A stretch of DNA of 64,000 nucleotides from Bradyrhizobium sp. GTDB taxonomy: Bacteria; Pseudomonadota; Alphaproteobacteria; Rhizobiales; Xanthobacteraceae. Below the pieces are notes generated by a model, which saw nothing but the letters and a program-made list of their open reading frames with translations, was not told the origin of the DNA and did no database searches. Location: positions 1-64,000 of the forward strand of contig NZ_SSNA01000071.1 of the NCBI RefSeq assembly GCF_004799445.1, in the 5' to 3' direction. Positions 16,757 to 32,266 of this stretch are shown one piece after another. Every line of letters begins with the position of its first letter. The stretch's first letter is position 1. The position numbers and the translations under genes are program-made.

Positions 16757-17986
16757 ATGCCAGAGACACTGATCAAGGTTGATCTTTCCAAGTCGGCTTA
16801 CGACAATGACATGATCCACAACCGCTGGCATCCCGACGTTCCGATCGTCGCCTGGGTCGGCCCGGGGGATGATTTCATCATCGAGACCTATGACTGGACC
16901 GGCGGGTTCATCAAGAACAACGACTCGGCGGACGACGTGCGCGATATCGACCTGTCGATTGTGCACTTCCTGTCCGGCCCGATCGGGGTGAAGGGCGCCG
17001 AGCCCGGCGATCTCCTGGTGGTCGATCTGCTCGACATCGGTCCGAAGAAGGAAAGCCTGTGGGGTTTCAACGGCTTCTTCTCCAAGAAGAACGGCGGCGG
17101 GTTCCTTACCGAGCATTTCCCGTTGGCGCAGAAGTCGATCTGGGACATCAAGGGCCTCTACACCTCGTCGCGCCACGTCCCCGGTGTGAATTTTGCCGGT
17201 CTGGTGCATCCCGGCCTGATTGGCTGCTTGCCAGATCCGAAGCTGCTGGCGAAATGGAACGCGCGAGAAAACGCGCTGATCGCCACCAATCCGACGCGCG
17301 TGCCGCCGCTTGCCAATCCACCTTTCGCTGCCACCGCTCACGCGGGGCGCGCGAAAGGCGATGCCAAGGCGAAGGTCGCCGCGGAAGGTGCACGGACGGT
17401 GCCGCCGAGAGAGCATGGCGGCAACTGCGACATCAAGGACCTGTCGCGCGGCTCGAAGATCTACTTCCCGGTCTATGTGCCGGGCGGCGGACTATCGATG
17501 GGCGACCTGCATTTCAGCCAGGGTGACGGCGAGATCACCTTCTGCGGCGCCATCGAGATGGCCGGCTGGCTGCATCTCAAAGTCGATATCATCAAGGATG
17601 GCGTCGCCAAATACGGCATCAAGAATCCGATCTTCAAGCCGTCGCCGATCACGCCGAACTACAAGGACTATCTGATTTTCGAAGGTATCTCGGTCGATGA
17701 GAAGGGCGAGCAGCATTACCTCGACGTTCATATCGCTTATCGTCAGGCCTGCCTCAACGCGATCGAATACCTCAAGAAGTTCGGCTATTCCGGCGCTCAG
17801 GCCTATACGATTCTGGGCGTTGCGCCGGTGCAGGGACATATCAGTGGCGTGGTGGATATCCCGAACGCCTGCGCCACGCTGTATCTGCCGACGGAGATTT
17901 TCGATTTCGACATCATGCCGTCGTCGGCCGGGCCCATCAAGCACATCAAGGGCGGTGTCGACGTGTCGCTCTCGCCCGACAAATAG
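16757..17986 (+). CDS. fmdA: formamidase (acetamidase/formamidase family FmdA/AmdA), 409 aa
   Basis: The protein matches FmdA over its whole length. It has the N-terminal NRWHPDVPIVAWVGPGDDF, the VPPREHGGNCDIKDLS metal-site region, the following GGGLSMGDLHFSQGDGE motif, and the C-terminal AYTILGVAPVQGHISGVVDI segment. It hydrolyses formamide (possibly other short amides) to ammonia and the acid in the cytoplasm. Position directly after a urea/amide ABC transporter and before fmdB repeats the arrangement known from Methylophilus fmd genes. It supplies ammonium from imported amides. Confidence 0.93.
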   Translation: MPETLIKVDLSKSAYDNDMIHNRWHPDVPIVAWVGPGDDFIIETYDWTGGFIKNNDSADDVRDIDLSIVHFLSGPIGVKGAEPGDLLVVDLLDIGPKKESLWGFNGFFSKKNGGGFLTEHFPLAQKSIWDIKGLYTSSRHVPGVNFAGLVHPGLIGCLPDPKLLAKWNARENALIATNPTRVPPLANPPFAATAHAGRAKGDAKAKVAAEGARTVPPREHGGNCDIKDLSRGSKIYFPVYVPGGGLSMGDLHFSQGDGEITFCGAIEMAGWLHLKVDIIKDGVAKYGIKNPIFKPSPITPNYKDYLIFEGISVDEKGEQHYLDVHIAYRQACLNAIEYLKKFGYSGAQAYTILGVAPVQGHISGVVDIPNACATLYLPTEIFDFDIMPSSAGPIKHIKGGVDVSLSPDK

Positions 17987-18002
17987 CTCCCTGCGCGACG
18001 GG

Positions 18003-18037
18003 ATGCGGGACGGTCTTCTGAGTATACCGCCCCGCAT
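18003..18037 (+). terminator. stem-loop between fmdA and fmdB, possible attenuator
   Basis: ATGCGGGACGGT (18003-18014) pairs with ACCGCCCCGCAT (18026-18037) with a single mismatch over an 11-base loop. There is no T-run, so partial termination or mRNA stabilisation downstream of fmdA is more likely than full termination. The fmdB ribosome site is ~30 bases further on. Confidence 0.45.
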
Positions 18038-18078
18038 GCCCTCGTCGCTGCTGTCCGCTTGAACGTGCGAGGTGACAA

Positions 18079-18417
18079 ATGCCGGTCTATGACTATCTCT
18101 GCAACGATTGCGGTCCGTTCACGGACATGCGGCCGATGGCGGAGTGCGACGCGCCGCAGAGCTGTCCGAAATGCGAGAATTCGTCGCGACGCGCGATTCT
18201 GACAGCGCCGAATTTCTTCTGCATGCCTTCCGACAAGCGCAAGGCCTACGCCACCAATGAACGCAGCGCCAATGCGCCCAAGACGATCGGTGAATACAAG
18301 GCGTCGCATGCGCCCGGCTGCGGGTGTTGCTCGGGCAAGCCTTCCCGCCTTGTCAAGAAAACCAGGAGTGGCGCGAAAGGCTTTCCGACCGCGCGTCCGT
18401 GGATGATCAGTCACTGA
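18079..18417 (+). CDS. fmdB: FmdB-family zinc-ribbon protein, 112 aa
   Basis: It begins MPVYDYLCNDCGPF and carries the zinc-ribbon cysteines C8, C11, C29 and C32 of the FmdB/CxxC_CxxC_SSSS family. A second Cys-rich patch (GCGCCSG, ~78-84) near the C terminus is an extension beyond the core domain. FmdB was named from the Methylophilus formamidase locus and has been regarded as a putative regulator. A maturation or metal-delivery role for the amidase is also possible. Placement between two amidase genes supports a function specific to this operon. Confidence 0.85.
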   Translation: MPVYDYLCNDCGPFTDMRPMAECDAPQSCPKCENSSRRAILTAPNFFCMPSDKRKAYATNERSANAPKTIGEYKASHAPGCGCCSGKPSRLVKKTRSGAKGFPTARPWMISH

Positions 18418-18558
18418 TGCCTCGCGATCTTTCGGGATCACCAGGAAAGGTCACGCCGCGGCGCTCGAACCGATCGATACGCTGGCCGGCAACCTTATCC
18501 ACCCCTCACTTGGCCGTTTGATTGACGGCAAACCCAAACCAAAACAGGAGGCGATCCC

Positions 18559-19599
18559 ATGCTTCACGGTGACATTTCCAGCAGCAACGACACGGTCGGC
18601 GTAGCCGTCGTCAATTACAAGATGCCGCGACTGCACACCAAGGCCGAGGTGCTCGACAACGCCCGCAAGATTGCCGATATGCTGGTGGGCATGAAGACCG
18701 GCCTGCCGGGCATGGATCTGGTGATCTTCCCGGAATACTCGACCCACGGCATCATGTATGACTCGAAGGAGATGTACGAGACCGCCTCGTCGATCCCGGG
18801 TCCCGAGACCGACATCTTCGCCGAAGCCTGCCGCAAGGCCAAGGTTTGGGGCGTGTTCTCGCTCACCGGCGAGCGCCACGAGGAGCACCCCCACAAGGCG
18901 CCGTATAACACCTTGATCCTGATGAACGACAAGGGCGAGATCGTCCAGAAATACCGCAAGATCATGCCGTGGGTGCCGATCGAAGGCTGGTATCCCGGCA
19001 ATTGCACCTATGTTTCCGATGGTCCGAAAGGCCTGAAGGTCAGTCTGATCATCTGCGACGACGGCAATTTTCCGGAAATCTGGCGTGACTGCGCCATGAA
19101 GGGCGCCGAGCTGATCGTGCGTTGCCAGGGCTATATGTATCCGGCCAAGGAACAGCAGATTCTCATCTCGAAGGCGATGGCCTGGGCCAACAATGTCTAT
19201 GTCGCGGTCGCCAATGCCGCCGGCTTTGATGGCGTCTATTCCTATTTCGGTCACTCCGCGATCATCGGCTTCGACGGCCGCACCCTGGGCGAGACCGGCG
19301 AGGAGGAATACGGCATCCAGTATGCCCAGCTGTCGAAGAGCCTGATCCGCGATGTGCGCCGCACCGGCCAGTCGCAGAACCACCTCTACAAACTGGTCCA
19401 TCGCGGCTACACCGGCATGATCAACTCCGGCGAAAGCGCGCGCGGCGTCGCGGCCTGCCCGTACGATTTCTACAAGAAGTGGATCGCCGATCCGGAAGGC
19501 ACGCGCGAAATGGTCGAGGCGATGACCCGTTCGACCGCGGGGACTGACGAATGCCCGATCGACGGCATTCCGAATGAGTCTTCCTCGAGCAATTTCTAG
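18559..19599 (+). CDS. amiE: aliphatic amidase AmiE (nitrilase superfamily), 346 aa
   Basis: The catalytic triad sits exactly at the classical Pseudomonas AmiE positions: E59 ([10 protein letters not shown]), K134 (YRKIMPW) and C166 ([11 protein letters not shown]). Length (346) equals the reference family. It converts short aliphatic amides such as acetamide and propionamide to the acid plus ammonia. The ATG follows a perfect AGGAGG-type site (ACAGGAGGCGATCCC). It is last in the operon, after a 141-bp gap, so an extra promoter is possible. It is convergent with the kinase gene at 19656. Confidence 0.96.
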   Translation: MLHGDISSSNDTVGVAVVNYKMPRLHTKAEVLDNARKIADMLVGMKTGLPGMDLVIFPEYSTHGIMYDSKEMYETASSIPGPETDIFAEACRKAKVWGVFSLTGERHEEHPHKAPYNTLILMNDKGEIVQKYRKIMPWVPIEGWYPGNCTYVSDGPKGLKVSLIICDDGNFPEIWRDCAMKGAELIVRCQGYMYPAKEQQILISKAMAWANNVYVAVANAAGFDGVYSYFGHSAIIGFDGRTLGETGEEEYGIQYAQLSKSLIRDVRRTGQSQNHLYKLVHRGYTGMINSGESARGVAACPYDFYKKWIADPEGTREMVEAMTRSTAGTDECPIDGIPNESSSSNF

Positions 19600-19625
19600 A
19601 CCAAAGAGCGCAACCCGGGGCTGAC

Positions 19626-19649
19626 TTGCTGGCGGGAGTTTGCCGGCAA
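19626..19649. terminator. candidate bidirectional terminator between amiE and kinase
   Basis: TTGCTGGC (19626-19633) pairs with GCCGGCAA (19642-19649), with one G-T wobble, over an 8-base loop. It lies between two convergent stop codons. There is no flanking T-run on the plus strand, so strength is uncertain. Confidence 0.35.
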
Positions 19650-19655
19650 GGACCC

Positions 19656-21169
19656 TCAGGCTCCCGCGGACACCGAAGCATGCCCGTTGCCGGCAACCGG
19701 CGAGTTTTGGCGATTGTTGGGCTGCCGCGCTGCTCCGCCCTGCATCAGCGGGACTGACAGCTGGCAGATCAGGCCTTCGGAACGCCAGTCGAACCTGGCC
19801 TGTCCCCCGAGTTGCGATTCGATGCTGGCGATCACGCTTCTCGTTCCGAACCCGCGCGATACCGGCCTTTCCACCGTGGGGCCGTTCCGCTCTTCCCACG
19901 ATAGCTCAAGGATGTCTCCCTGGACCTCCCATTTGATCGTGAGGCGGCCAGACAGCGTGGACAAGGCCCCATATTTTGCCGAGTTCGTAAACAGCTCGTG
20001 CAGGGCCAGGGCCAGCGTTTGCGCGGTCGCGGGCTGCAGCTGAATGTTTGAACCGCTGAATGCGATCTGATCGCCCATGGCATAGGGCGCGATTTCCTCG
20101 TCGACCAGCTTTGCTATTTCTGCGCCCTGCCAGCTCGACAGGGACAGAATGGTATGCACCCGCGCCAGCGCGCTGATCCGTCCTTCCACCGCCTGGATGT
20201 AGGCCTTGACGCTTTCGCCCTGGGTCAGCCTGACAATCGATTGCGCCAGCGCCAGCGCATTCTTCGCGCGATGATCGACCTCGCGGGTCAGAAGATTTTG
20301 CCGTTCCTCCGCCCGCTTCCGTTCGGTGATGTCGACGGTGACCCCGCTGACGCGGATGACGCGGCCGGTCTTGTCGACGGTTGCGGCCGCCGTGCCGACG
20401 CACCAGCGAATTTCGCCGTCGGGTCGTATGATTCGAAACTCGGCTTCGTAAGACCTTGTGCCTTTGTTGAATTGGGCCATCGTCTTGCGCAATTCGTCAA
20501 AATCGTCGGGATGCAGCAACGCCTGGACATTTTCCGGATTGACGACAAAGCTTCGTGAATCGACGCCGAAAATCCGGAATTGCCCTTCGTCCCACATCCA
20601 GTCCCCGTTGATCCAGTCCCAGTCCCAGGAGCCCATGCTTCCCGCCGCAAGCGCAAGGCTGCGGCGCTGCTCGCTTTCGAGCAGCCGCGCATTTGATTCT
20701 TCAAGCTCGCCCGTGCGCGCACGAACCCGATCTTCCAGCTCGGCATTGAATTGCTCCAGTTGCCGGGTCTTGCGATAGAGTTCGGCGAACACCCTGATCT
20801 TTGCGCGCAGGACCTCCGGGATCACCGGCACCGGCACGTAGTCCACCGCGCCCATCTCGTAGCCGCGAAGGCGGTCCAGATCGCTGACCTGGATGGCGGA
20901 AATGAAAATCATCGCCGTTTTCTGGAATCGCGGATGGTCGCGGATCATGGCGGCAAGCTCGAACCCGTCCAGTTCCGGCATGCAGACGTCGACCAGAATG
21001 ACCGCAACTTCATTCTTGAGCAGGTATTCGAGCGCCTCGCGCCCCGAGGCCGCGACGACAAGATTTTCGCCGAGCTCCTTGAGAATGACTTCATAGGCCA
21101 GCAACTTCGCCGGCTGATCGTCGACCAAAAGGATGTTTACCTTTTCGTGGTCCATCATCTGGCGCACCA

Positions 21170-21170
<1 letters not shown>
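19656..21170 (-). CDS. REC-PAS-HWE-family histidine kinase, 504 aa
   Basis: The start ATG at 21170 overlaps the stop of the upstream giant kinase (TGATG), implying coupled translation; ATG 21158 is an alternative. Residues ~11-130 are a receiver with phospho-acceptor D61 (ILVDVCMPELDGF). The usual Lys of the KP motif is missing (DYVPVPVIPEV). A coiled coil (~130-170) precedes a PAS domain (~170-285, FRIIRPDGEIRW...DITERKRAEE). The kinase core is HWE/HisKA_2 type: H300 in REVDHRAKNALALAQ, N-box HELFTNSAKYGALS, and the late GFGTRSVI motif. It may exchange phosphate with the giant kinase's three receivers. The output partner is unknown. Confidence 0.88.
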
Positions 21171-27448
<6,278 letters not shown>

Positions 27449-27813
27449 GGCATTCCCCTCAAATGGCCAAAGGCAGCTCAAAACACTGCGCATGCGAACC
27501 GAGTTTCAGCCGATAAAATCGCGCGAACGATCTCGACGCAAGCGAAATACCTTAGATATTACAGTTTGTTAGCTCGATGAACAGGGCCGGAGGAAAATAA
27601 TTCCGTGGTGGAACAATTGTTCCCGCGCGGTGAATTAAAATTATTCGAATCGCGACGTCGACGGCTCGATTCCAGCGGATTTTCGCGACGCTTTTGAGGC
27701 TGGCGTCGCGGAACAGATGGGTGTCGAGCGCTTTGGTTTGCCCCGTTGTTCCCCGGTTGACACCTTCTCCGCGCGCCGCGTCTGAAATCCAGCGCGGTGA
27801 ACGGCGGCAACCA
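27449..27813. other. 365-bp intergenic region upstream of the giant kinase
   Basis: No coding potential is supported. It holds the giant-kinase ribosome site (GAGGGGA, antisense of ~27453-27459) and an AT-rich stretch at ~27540-27660 that is unusual for this GC-rich window and is the likely promoter zone. A 14-bp palindrome lies at 27610-27623. The MlaD-like gene ends at its right edge, so any terminator for it would lie here; no convincing stem with a T-run was seen. Confidence 0.6.
27610..27623. promoter_or_regulatory. perfect 14-bp palindrome, candidate operator
   Basis: GGAACAATTGTTCC reads identically on both strands and lies in the AT-rich part of the intergenic region, ~160 bp upstream of the giant-kinase start. 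Dyads of this size suit a homodimeric regulator. The GGAAC half resembles the -35 of EcfG-type stress promoters, but no matching -10 at the proper spacing was found. Confidence 0.4.
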
Positions 27814-28656
27814 TCACTGGCGCTTTGGGTTCGGCTTCCGTGGCGGCGGCGGGTTGCCGCCACTGACCGCCTGCGGATTGAACTTGCGTGTCACCTTGAC
27901 GGCGCCCTCGCTGATATCCAGAAGCGAGCGCCGGCCTTCCTCGATGAAAGCGCCGGACTTCTTGTTGAAGGTCTCGGCGAATTCACGAATCGATTTCACC
28001 TTCTCAAACAATTCGTCGGCCTTTCCGTCGGCAAGGCCGGGAATGACGTTGTCGATCTTTGTCACGGCGCTGTCGAAGCTCGCGAAGGCGTTATTGGCCT
28101 TGCCTAGAACCTGTTCGATCGCGTCACCCTTGCCTGCCAGCGACGCGGTGTAGGTCTCAAAGCTCAGCAGGCCATCCTTGATCGTCGCCTGGTTGCCGAC
28201 GAGGATACGGTCGACGCTGTGCAGGGTGTCGCGGATCGATTGGATCTCGCTCAGGTCGGCGGTCAGGGTCGGAACACCGTCGGCATCGAGCGGAACCGGA
28301 GGCGCCTCTGCCGCACCACCGGTCAGCGATATCGCCGCCACGCCGGTCAACCCCTGGAATTCCAGACCCACAACCGTATCCTTGCGGATCGGCGCGGTGT
28401 TATCCACCCTCGTGAAAGCGACGATCTTGCGGGGATTGTCGAGTTTGAGCGACAGTATTTCCCCGACCTGAACTCCATCGAAATTGACGCTGCCACCTTT
28501 TTGCAGGCCGCTCGCGGAGCCCTCGAAAACGATGCGCAGCGGCCCCCGTTGCTGGATGCTGTGGATTTTCCGGAACCCGAGAACGCCGACGAACGCCGCG
28601 GCGATGACCGCGAGCGTCGTGGTTCCGATCATTAGGTTGCTGGCCCGTGCTTTCAT
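27814..28656 (-). CDS. MCE/MlaD-family lipid-transport binding protein, 280 aa
   Basis: A single N-terminal membrane anchor (~9-27) is followed by an MCE domain (~38-115) with SGLQKGGSVNFDGVQVGEI and the LEFQGLTGVAAISLTGG segment. A long helical region (~135-250) and a Pro-rich tail complete it. This is the architecture of MlaD-like subunits that form hexameric rings between inner membrane and periplasm for phospholipid or hydrophobic-compound transport. The usual partner permease (MlaE) and ATPase (MlaF) are not adjacent, so partners must be elsewhere or it is an orphan. It is divergent from the dioxygenase gene at 28935. Confidence 0.85.
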   Translation of the reverse strand: MKARASNLMIGTTTLAVIAAAFVGVLGFRKIHSIQQRGPLRIVFEGSASGLQKGGSVNFDGVQVGEILSLKLDNPRKIVAFTRVDNTAPIRKDTVVGLEFQGLTGVAAISLTGGAAEAPPVPLDADGVPTLTADLSEIQSIRDTLHSVDRILVGNQATIKDGLLSFETYTASLAGKGDAIEQVLGKANNAFASFDSAVTKIDNVIPGLADGKADELFEKVKSIREFAETFNKKSGAFIEEGRRSLLDISEGAVKVTRKFNPQAVSGGNPPPPRKPNPKRQ

Positions 28657-28934
28657 CCAGGGATCCGGCTGCGCTCTCTTCGGTCGGGACGGCCAACGCC
28701 CCGCGTCACTTCCTGATTGTATGGGTAAAGCAAATCAGGCGAAAGCCCGATCCGGCGCCGCGACACCCCTGCGGGCAAAGCCTGATCGGGAAATGCCGCT
28801 GCAATCGCATCGCCAAAAAGCCGAACATGGCCCCAGTCCCGGTCGGCGGCGTCTTGACAGCGCAAAGGGGCAGCGTCAGCCTTGGTCAAGTACGCGCGGG
28901 CCAAAAAAAATGGCAGGCGTTTCGGAGGGAACAC

Positions 28935-29768
28935 ATGCCAAGACTGCTGGGTGAGGGTGAGGTCGCGGCCTACCATGATCGTGGCTACCACTTTCCGATC
29001 GATGCTTTGAGCGCGAGTGAAGTCGCTGATTTTCGCCGCAAGCTCGAGGATTATGAAGCCGGCAGTGGAGGCCCGATCAAGGCCGAGATGCGCCATCGCA
29101 GCCACGTCCTGTTCACCTGGATCGATGAGATGGTGCGTCATCCGAAAATCCTCGACGCCATGGAGGATCTGCTCGGACCGAACATCCTGTGCTGGAATAC
29201 CAGCTTTTTTATCAAGGAGGCCCGCGATCCCGGTTTTGTCTCCTGGCATCAGGACGCCACTTATTGGGGCCTCAGTTCATCCGATGTCGCGACCGCCTGG
29301 ATCGCGATGTCGCCGGCCAACAAGGTCTCCGGCTGCATGAAGTTCATTGCCGGGACTCACCGGAGCCAGGTCCAGCACGAGGACACGTTCGACCAGAACA
29401 ATCTGCTCACCCGCGGCCAGGAGATCGCCGTCGAGGTCGACGAAGCCAAGGCCGTCTATGTGGAGCTGAAGCCGGGCCAGGCATCGCTTCATCATGTGCT
29501 GCTGTTTCATGGGTCGGAGCCGAATCGCTCCGATGACCGGCGCATCGGGCTCGCCATCCGCTATATCCCGACCCATTTGAAGCAGGCAGTCGGCGCGCGG
29601 GACTGGGCGACGCTGGTCCGTGGCAAGGATGACTATCATCACTTCCTCCCCGCCCATGTGCCAAAACGCGACCTCGAGGCCGAGGCCTTGGCTTTTCACA
29701 AGGAGGTATCGGAAGAGCAGGTTCGCGTGCTCTATCGCGGCACAAGCAAGACCGCCTACCGCGCGTGA
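28935..29768 (+). CDS. phytanoyl-CoA dioxygenase (PhyH)-family Fe(II)/2-oxoglutarate oxygenase, 277 aa
   Basis: The iron facial triad is visible: H105 and D107 in SWHQDATYWG, and H192 in LLFHGSEPNRS, with an Arg (R203 region, DDRRIGLAIRY) for 2-oxoglutarate. Length fits bacterial PhyH proteins that hydroxylate small molecules or chlorinated and aminated compounds; the substrate is unknown. The start ATG 28935 has a GGAGGGA site; an open frame back to 28647 lacks conserved sequence and crosses the divergent promoter region. A terminator-like stem follows. Confidence 0.88.
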   Translation: MPRLLGEGEVAAYHDRGYHFPIDALSASEVADFRRKLEDYEAGSGGPIKAEMRHRSHVLFTWIDEMVRHPKILDAMEDLLGPNILCWNTSFFIKEARDPGFVSWHQDATYWGLSSSDVATAWIAMSPANKVSGCMKFIAGTHRSQVQHEDTFDQNNLLTRGQEIAVEVDEAKAVYVELKPGQASLHHVLLFHGSEPNRSDDRRIGLAIRYIPTHLKQAVGARDWATLVRGKDDYHHFLPAHVPKRDLEAEALAFHKEVSEEQVRVLYRGTSKTAYRA

Positions 29769-29779
29769 GGCCTGGAAAT

Positions 29780-29810
29780 CGTCACGGCCGGGACAGGCGC
29801 GGCCATGACG
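29780..29810. terminator. bidirectional terminator-like stem between phyH-like and livF-like genes
   Basis: CGTCACGGCC (29780-29789) pairs with GGCCATGACG (29801-29810) with one mismatch. On the plus strand it is followed by GAAAAATTC, and the A-run would read as a T-run for transcripts arriving from the right. Location between convergent genes fits. Confidence 0.55.
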
Positions 29811-29847
29811 GAAAAATTCAATCAGGTCGGCACCGCCGGCCGCGCAC

Positions 29848-30570
29848 CTAGGTCAGTGTCCATTCTTCGGCGCTGGCGCCGGCAAGCGCCCGGACACGGG
29901 CTTCGTCGGCGCCAAGTTCGCGGGCTGATCCCGAATAGACGACGATCCCGTCGTCCAGAACATAGGCGTCGTCGGCGATTTCCAGACTCATTCGCGCATT
30001 TTGTTCGACCAGCAGAACCGAGATGCCCTCGGTCTTCATCTGCTGGACGATGCGAAATACTTCACGGACGATAAGTGGCGCCAACCCCTGCGAAGGTTCG
30101 TCGAGAATCAGCAGCCTCGGATTCAAGAGCAGCGCGCGGGCAATCGACAACATCTCCTGCTCGCCGCCGGAAAGCTGACGGCCGCGATTGAGTTTGCGTT
30201 CCTCAAGGCGGGGGAACAGCTGGTAGATTCGCGCGATGGTCCACGGACCGCCGCGTTCCAGCGGAACCTTGAGATTCTCTTCGACGCTGAGATTGGCGAA
30301 GATGCGCCGGCCTTCCGGCACATAGCCCACCCCTCCGGCCGCGATGCGAAAGGTCGGCCAGCGCGTGGTATCCTGGCCGAACACCGTGATCTTGCCTTCG
30401 CGCGCAGGGGTCAGCCCCATCAGGCTGCGCAGCGTGGTGGTTTTGCCCGCGCCGTTGCGTCCCAGCAGTGCGGTGATCTTGCCCTCGGCAACACCGAGGC
30501 TGACGCCGTGCAGGATGTGGCTCTTGCCGTAGTAGGTGTGAAGGCCTTCGGCTGTCAGGGCTGGGGTCAT
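29848..30570 (-). CDS. livF: branched-chain-amino-acid-type ABC transporter ATPase LivF-like, 240 aa
   Basis: Walker A GRNGAGKTT (~37-45), YVPEGRRIFANLSVEENLK, signature LSGGEQEMLSIARAL and Walker B LLILDEPSQGLAP place it in the LivF group. It ends the operon 35827-29848. Its ATG overlaps the livG stop. The transporter could carry amino acids, amides, or aromatic or dicarboxylic acids, because the binding proteins, not the ATPases, set specificity. The symbol denotes family only. Confidence 0.92.
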   Translation of the reverse strand: MTPALTAEGLHTYYGKSHILHGVSLGVAEGKITALLGRNGAGKTTTLRSLMGLTPAREGKITVFGQDTTRWPTFRIAAGGVGYVPEGRRIFANLSVEENLKVPLERGGPWTIARIYQLFPRLEERKLNRGRQLSGGEQEMLSIARALLLNPRLLILDEPSQGLAPLIVREVFRIVQQMKTEGISVLLVEQNARMSLEIADDAYVLDDGIVVYSGSARELGADEARVRALAGASAEEWTLT

Positions 30571-31316
30571 GCGGCGTTACCCAGATAGGCGGCCTGAACG
30601 GTCTCGTTGGCGGCAATTTCCTGCGGTGTGCCTTGCGCCAGCATCCGGCCCTGATCGAGCACGCAGATGCGGTCGGCGAGATGAAACACCACGCGCATAT
30701 CGTGTTCGATCAGCACGATGGTGTAGTTGCTTTCACGGTGCAGCCGACGGATCAGCTGCGTGACCTGGAACGTTTCCTGATCGCCCATCCCAGCGGTCGG
30801 CTCGTCAAGCAGCAACAGATGCGGCTTCAAGGCCAGCGCCATCGCGATCTCGGCGGCGCGCTGGTCGCCGTGGGCAAGCTCGCCGACCAGCCTGTCGGCC
30901 TTGCCTTCCAGCGATACCAGCTTGAGGGTGCCTTCGACGATGGCGTGAAGCTTTGCGGCTTCCGAACGGCTGATCCAGGGTCGCAAGCGATATCCGCCGG
31001 CGACTTCCGCTGATATGCGGACGTTTTCGAACACGGTGAGTTCCGGGAAGATTTCAGTGATCTGGAAAGTTCTCGCCATGCCGCGGGTGACGCGCTCATG
31101 CGTGGAAAGCCGCGTGATGTCGCGGCCGTCGAAGACGATGTTGCCGGAGGTCGGCGGAAAGAATCCGCTGATCAGGTTGAAGAAGGTGGTCTTGCCGGCG
31201 CCGTTCGGCCCGATGATCGCGCACATTTCACCCTTGGCAACGTTAAGTGAAACGTCACGCACCGCCACCAGATTGCCGAACCGCTTGGTGACATTGTTGA
31301 TTTCGAGAACGTTCAT
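30567..31316 (-). CDS. livG: branched-chain-amino-acid-type ABC transporter ATPase LivG-like, 249 aa
   Basis: The start at ATG 31316 gives MNVLEINNVTKRFGN and overlaps the livM stop (ATGA). The frame stays open upstream to 32195, but that part only shadows livM. Walker A GPNGAGKTT (~36-44), the LivG-specific insertion TRGMARTFQITEIFPELTVF, a signature loop LAHGDQRAAEIAMAL and Walker B LLLLDEPTAGM are present. The LAHGDQR signature is the usual LivG variant. It pairs with LivF. Confidence 0.92.
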   Translation of the reverse strand: MNVLEINNVTKRFGNLVAVRDVSLNVAKGEMCAIIGPNGAGKTTFFNLISGFFPPTSGNIVFDGRDITRLSTHERVTRGMARTFQITEIFPELTVFENVRISAEVAGGYRLRPWISRSEAAKLHAIVEGTLKLVSLEGKADRLVGELAHGDQRAAEIAMALALKPHLLLLDEPTAGMGDQETFQVTQLIRRLHRESNYTIVLIEHDMRVVFHLADRICVLDQGRMLAQGTPQEIAANETVQAAYLGNAA

Positions 31317-32266
31317 GCCTTGCTCCGCTGCAGGAAGCCCAGCAGTCCGCGCGGGAAGAACAGCACCACCAGCACAAAAAGCAGGCCGACGAACGACATC
31401 CAGTTGACGGTGATGCTCGATAGGTAATCCTGCAAAACCACAAACACGGCGGCGCCGAGCAACGGACCCCAGAAGCTGCGCATCCCGCCCATCACTGCCA
31501 TCATGACGAAATCGCCGGACTGGCTGTAGTGAAGTCCCCTTGGATCGGCGAAGTTGTTGACGAGCGCATAGAGTGCGCCGGCAAACCCCATGAAGAAACA
31601 GGACAGCGTAAACGCGATCCAGATATGCCGCTCGACCGGGATACCGAGGAAGCGGGCGCGGCGCTCGTTCTCGCGGATCGCGATCATGGTGCGGCCGAAC
31701 GGCGAGCGCAGGATAAATGCCATGGCGCCGGCCACCAGCGCAAAACAAAACAACACAAAGTAATAGAAGTTGTTGGCGCTGGAGAGAATGTCGAGCTTGA
31801 ACAAGCCGAAATCGATCGGCTGACGCGAGAATCCGCGCAAACCGTCGTCGCCGCCGGTCAGCGAGCTCCACTGAAAGGCGATGTAATAAAACACCTGCCC
31901 GAACGCGATCGTGACCATGGCGAAATAGACGCCACGCCGTCGTACGATCAGCGTGCCGAGGATGGCGCCACAAACACCGCCCAGCAGCATTCCGAGAACG
32001 AGCGCAAGCGGCGTGCTGGCGGCCAGGAATTTCAACGTCAACCCGGCGCCATAGGCGCCGAGGCCGAAATAGGCGGCATGGCCGAACGACAGCACGCCGG
32101 TAAATCCCAGCAGGAAATTCACCGACATCGCCGCCAGTCCGAGCACCAGCACGCGGGTCGCGAGCGCGGTATAGCCGCCCAGCGGCACCATCCAATAGGG
32201 GGCGAGCAGCAACGCCGCCCAGATCGCCGCGAGGACGACCAGCTTGCGGATCTGTTCGGCGCTCAA
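31313..32266 (-). CDS. livM: branched-chain-amino-acid-type ABC transporter permease LivM-like, 317 aa
   Basis: About 8-10 membrane helices and LivM motifs (AMSVNFLLGFTGVLSFGHAAYFGLGAY, split here: AMSVNFLLGFTGV / LSFGHAAYFGLGAY) are seen. The coupling loop is AIRENERRARFLGIPVERH. The only start compatible with the overlap is TTG 32266, which overlaps the livH stop as TTGA; coupled initiation from a weak codon is plausible. The frame ends one base into the livG ATG. Confidence 0.9.
   Translation of the reverse strand: MSAEQIRKLVVLAAIWAALLLAPYWMVPLGGYTALATRVLVLGLAAMSVNFLLGFTGVLSFGHAAYFGLGAYGAGLTLKFLAASTPLALVLGMLLGGVCGAILGTLIVRRRGVYFAMVTIAFGQVFYYIAFQWSSLTGGDDGLRGFSRQPIDFGLFKLDILSSANNFYYFVLFCFALVAGAMAFILRSPFGRTMIAIRENERRARFLGIPVERHIWIAFTLSCFFMGFAGALYALVNNFADPRGLHYSQSGDFVMMAVMGGMRSFWGPLLGAAVFVVLQDYLSSITVNWMSFVGLLFVLVVLFFPRGLLGFLQRSKA

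Noticed and set aside
27610..27660. An EcfG-type stress promoter starting at the GGAAC of the palindrome
   Set aside because: No cGTT-like -10 occurs at 16-17 bases on either strand.
31317..32195. An N-terminal extension of livG by ~290 residues
   Set aside because: It is an out-of-frame shadow of livM. The ATPase starts naturally at MNVLEINNVTKRFGN with an ATGA overlap.
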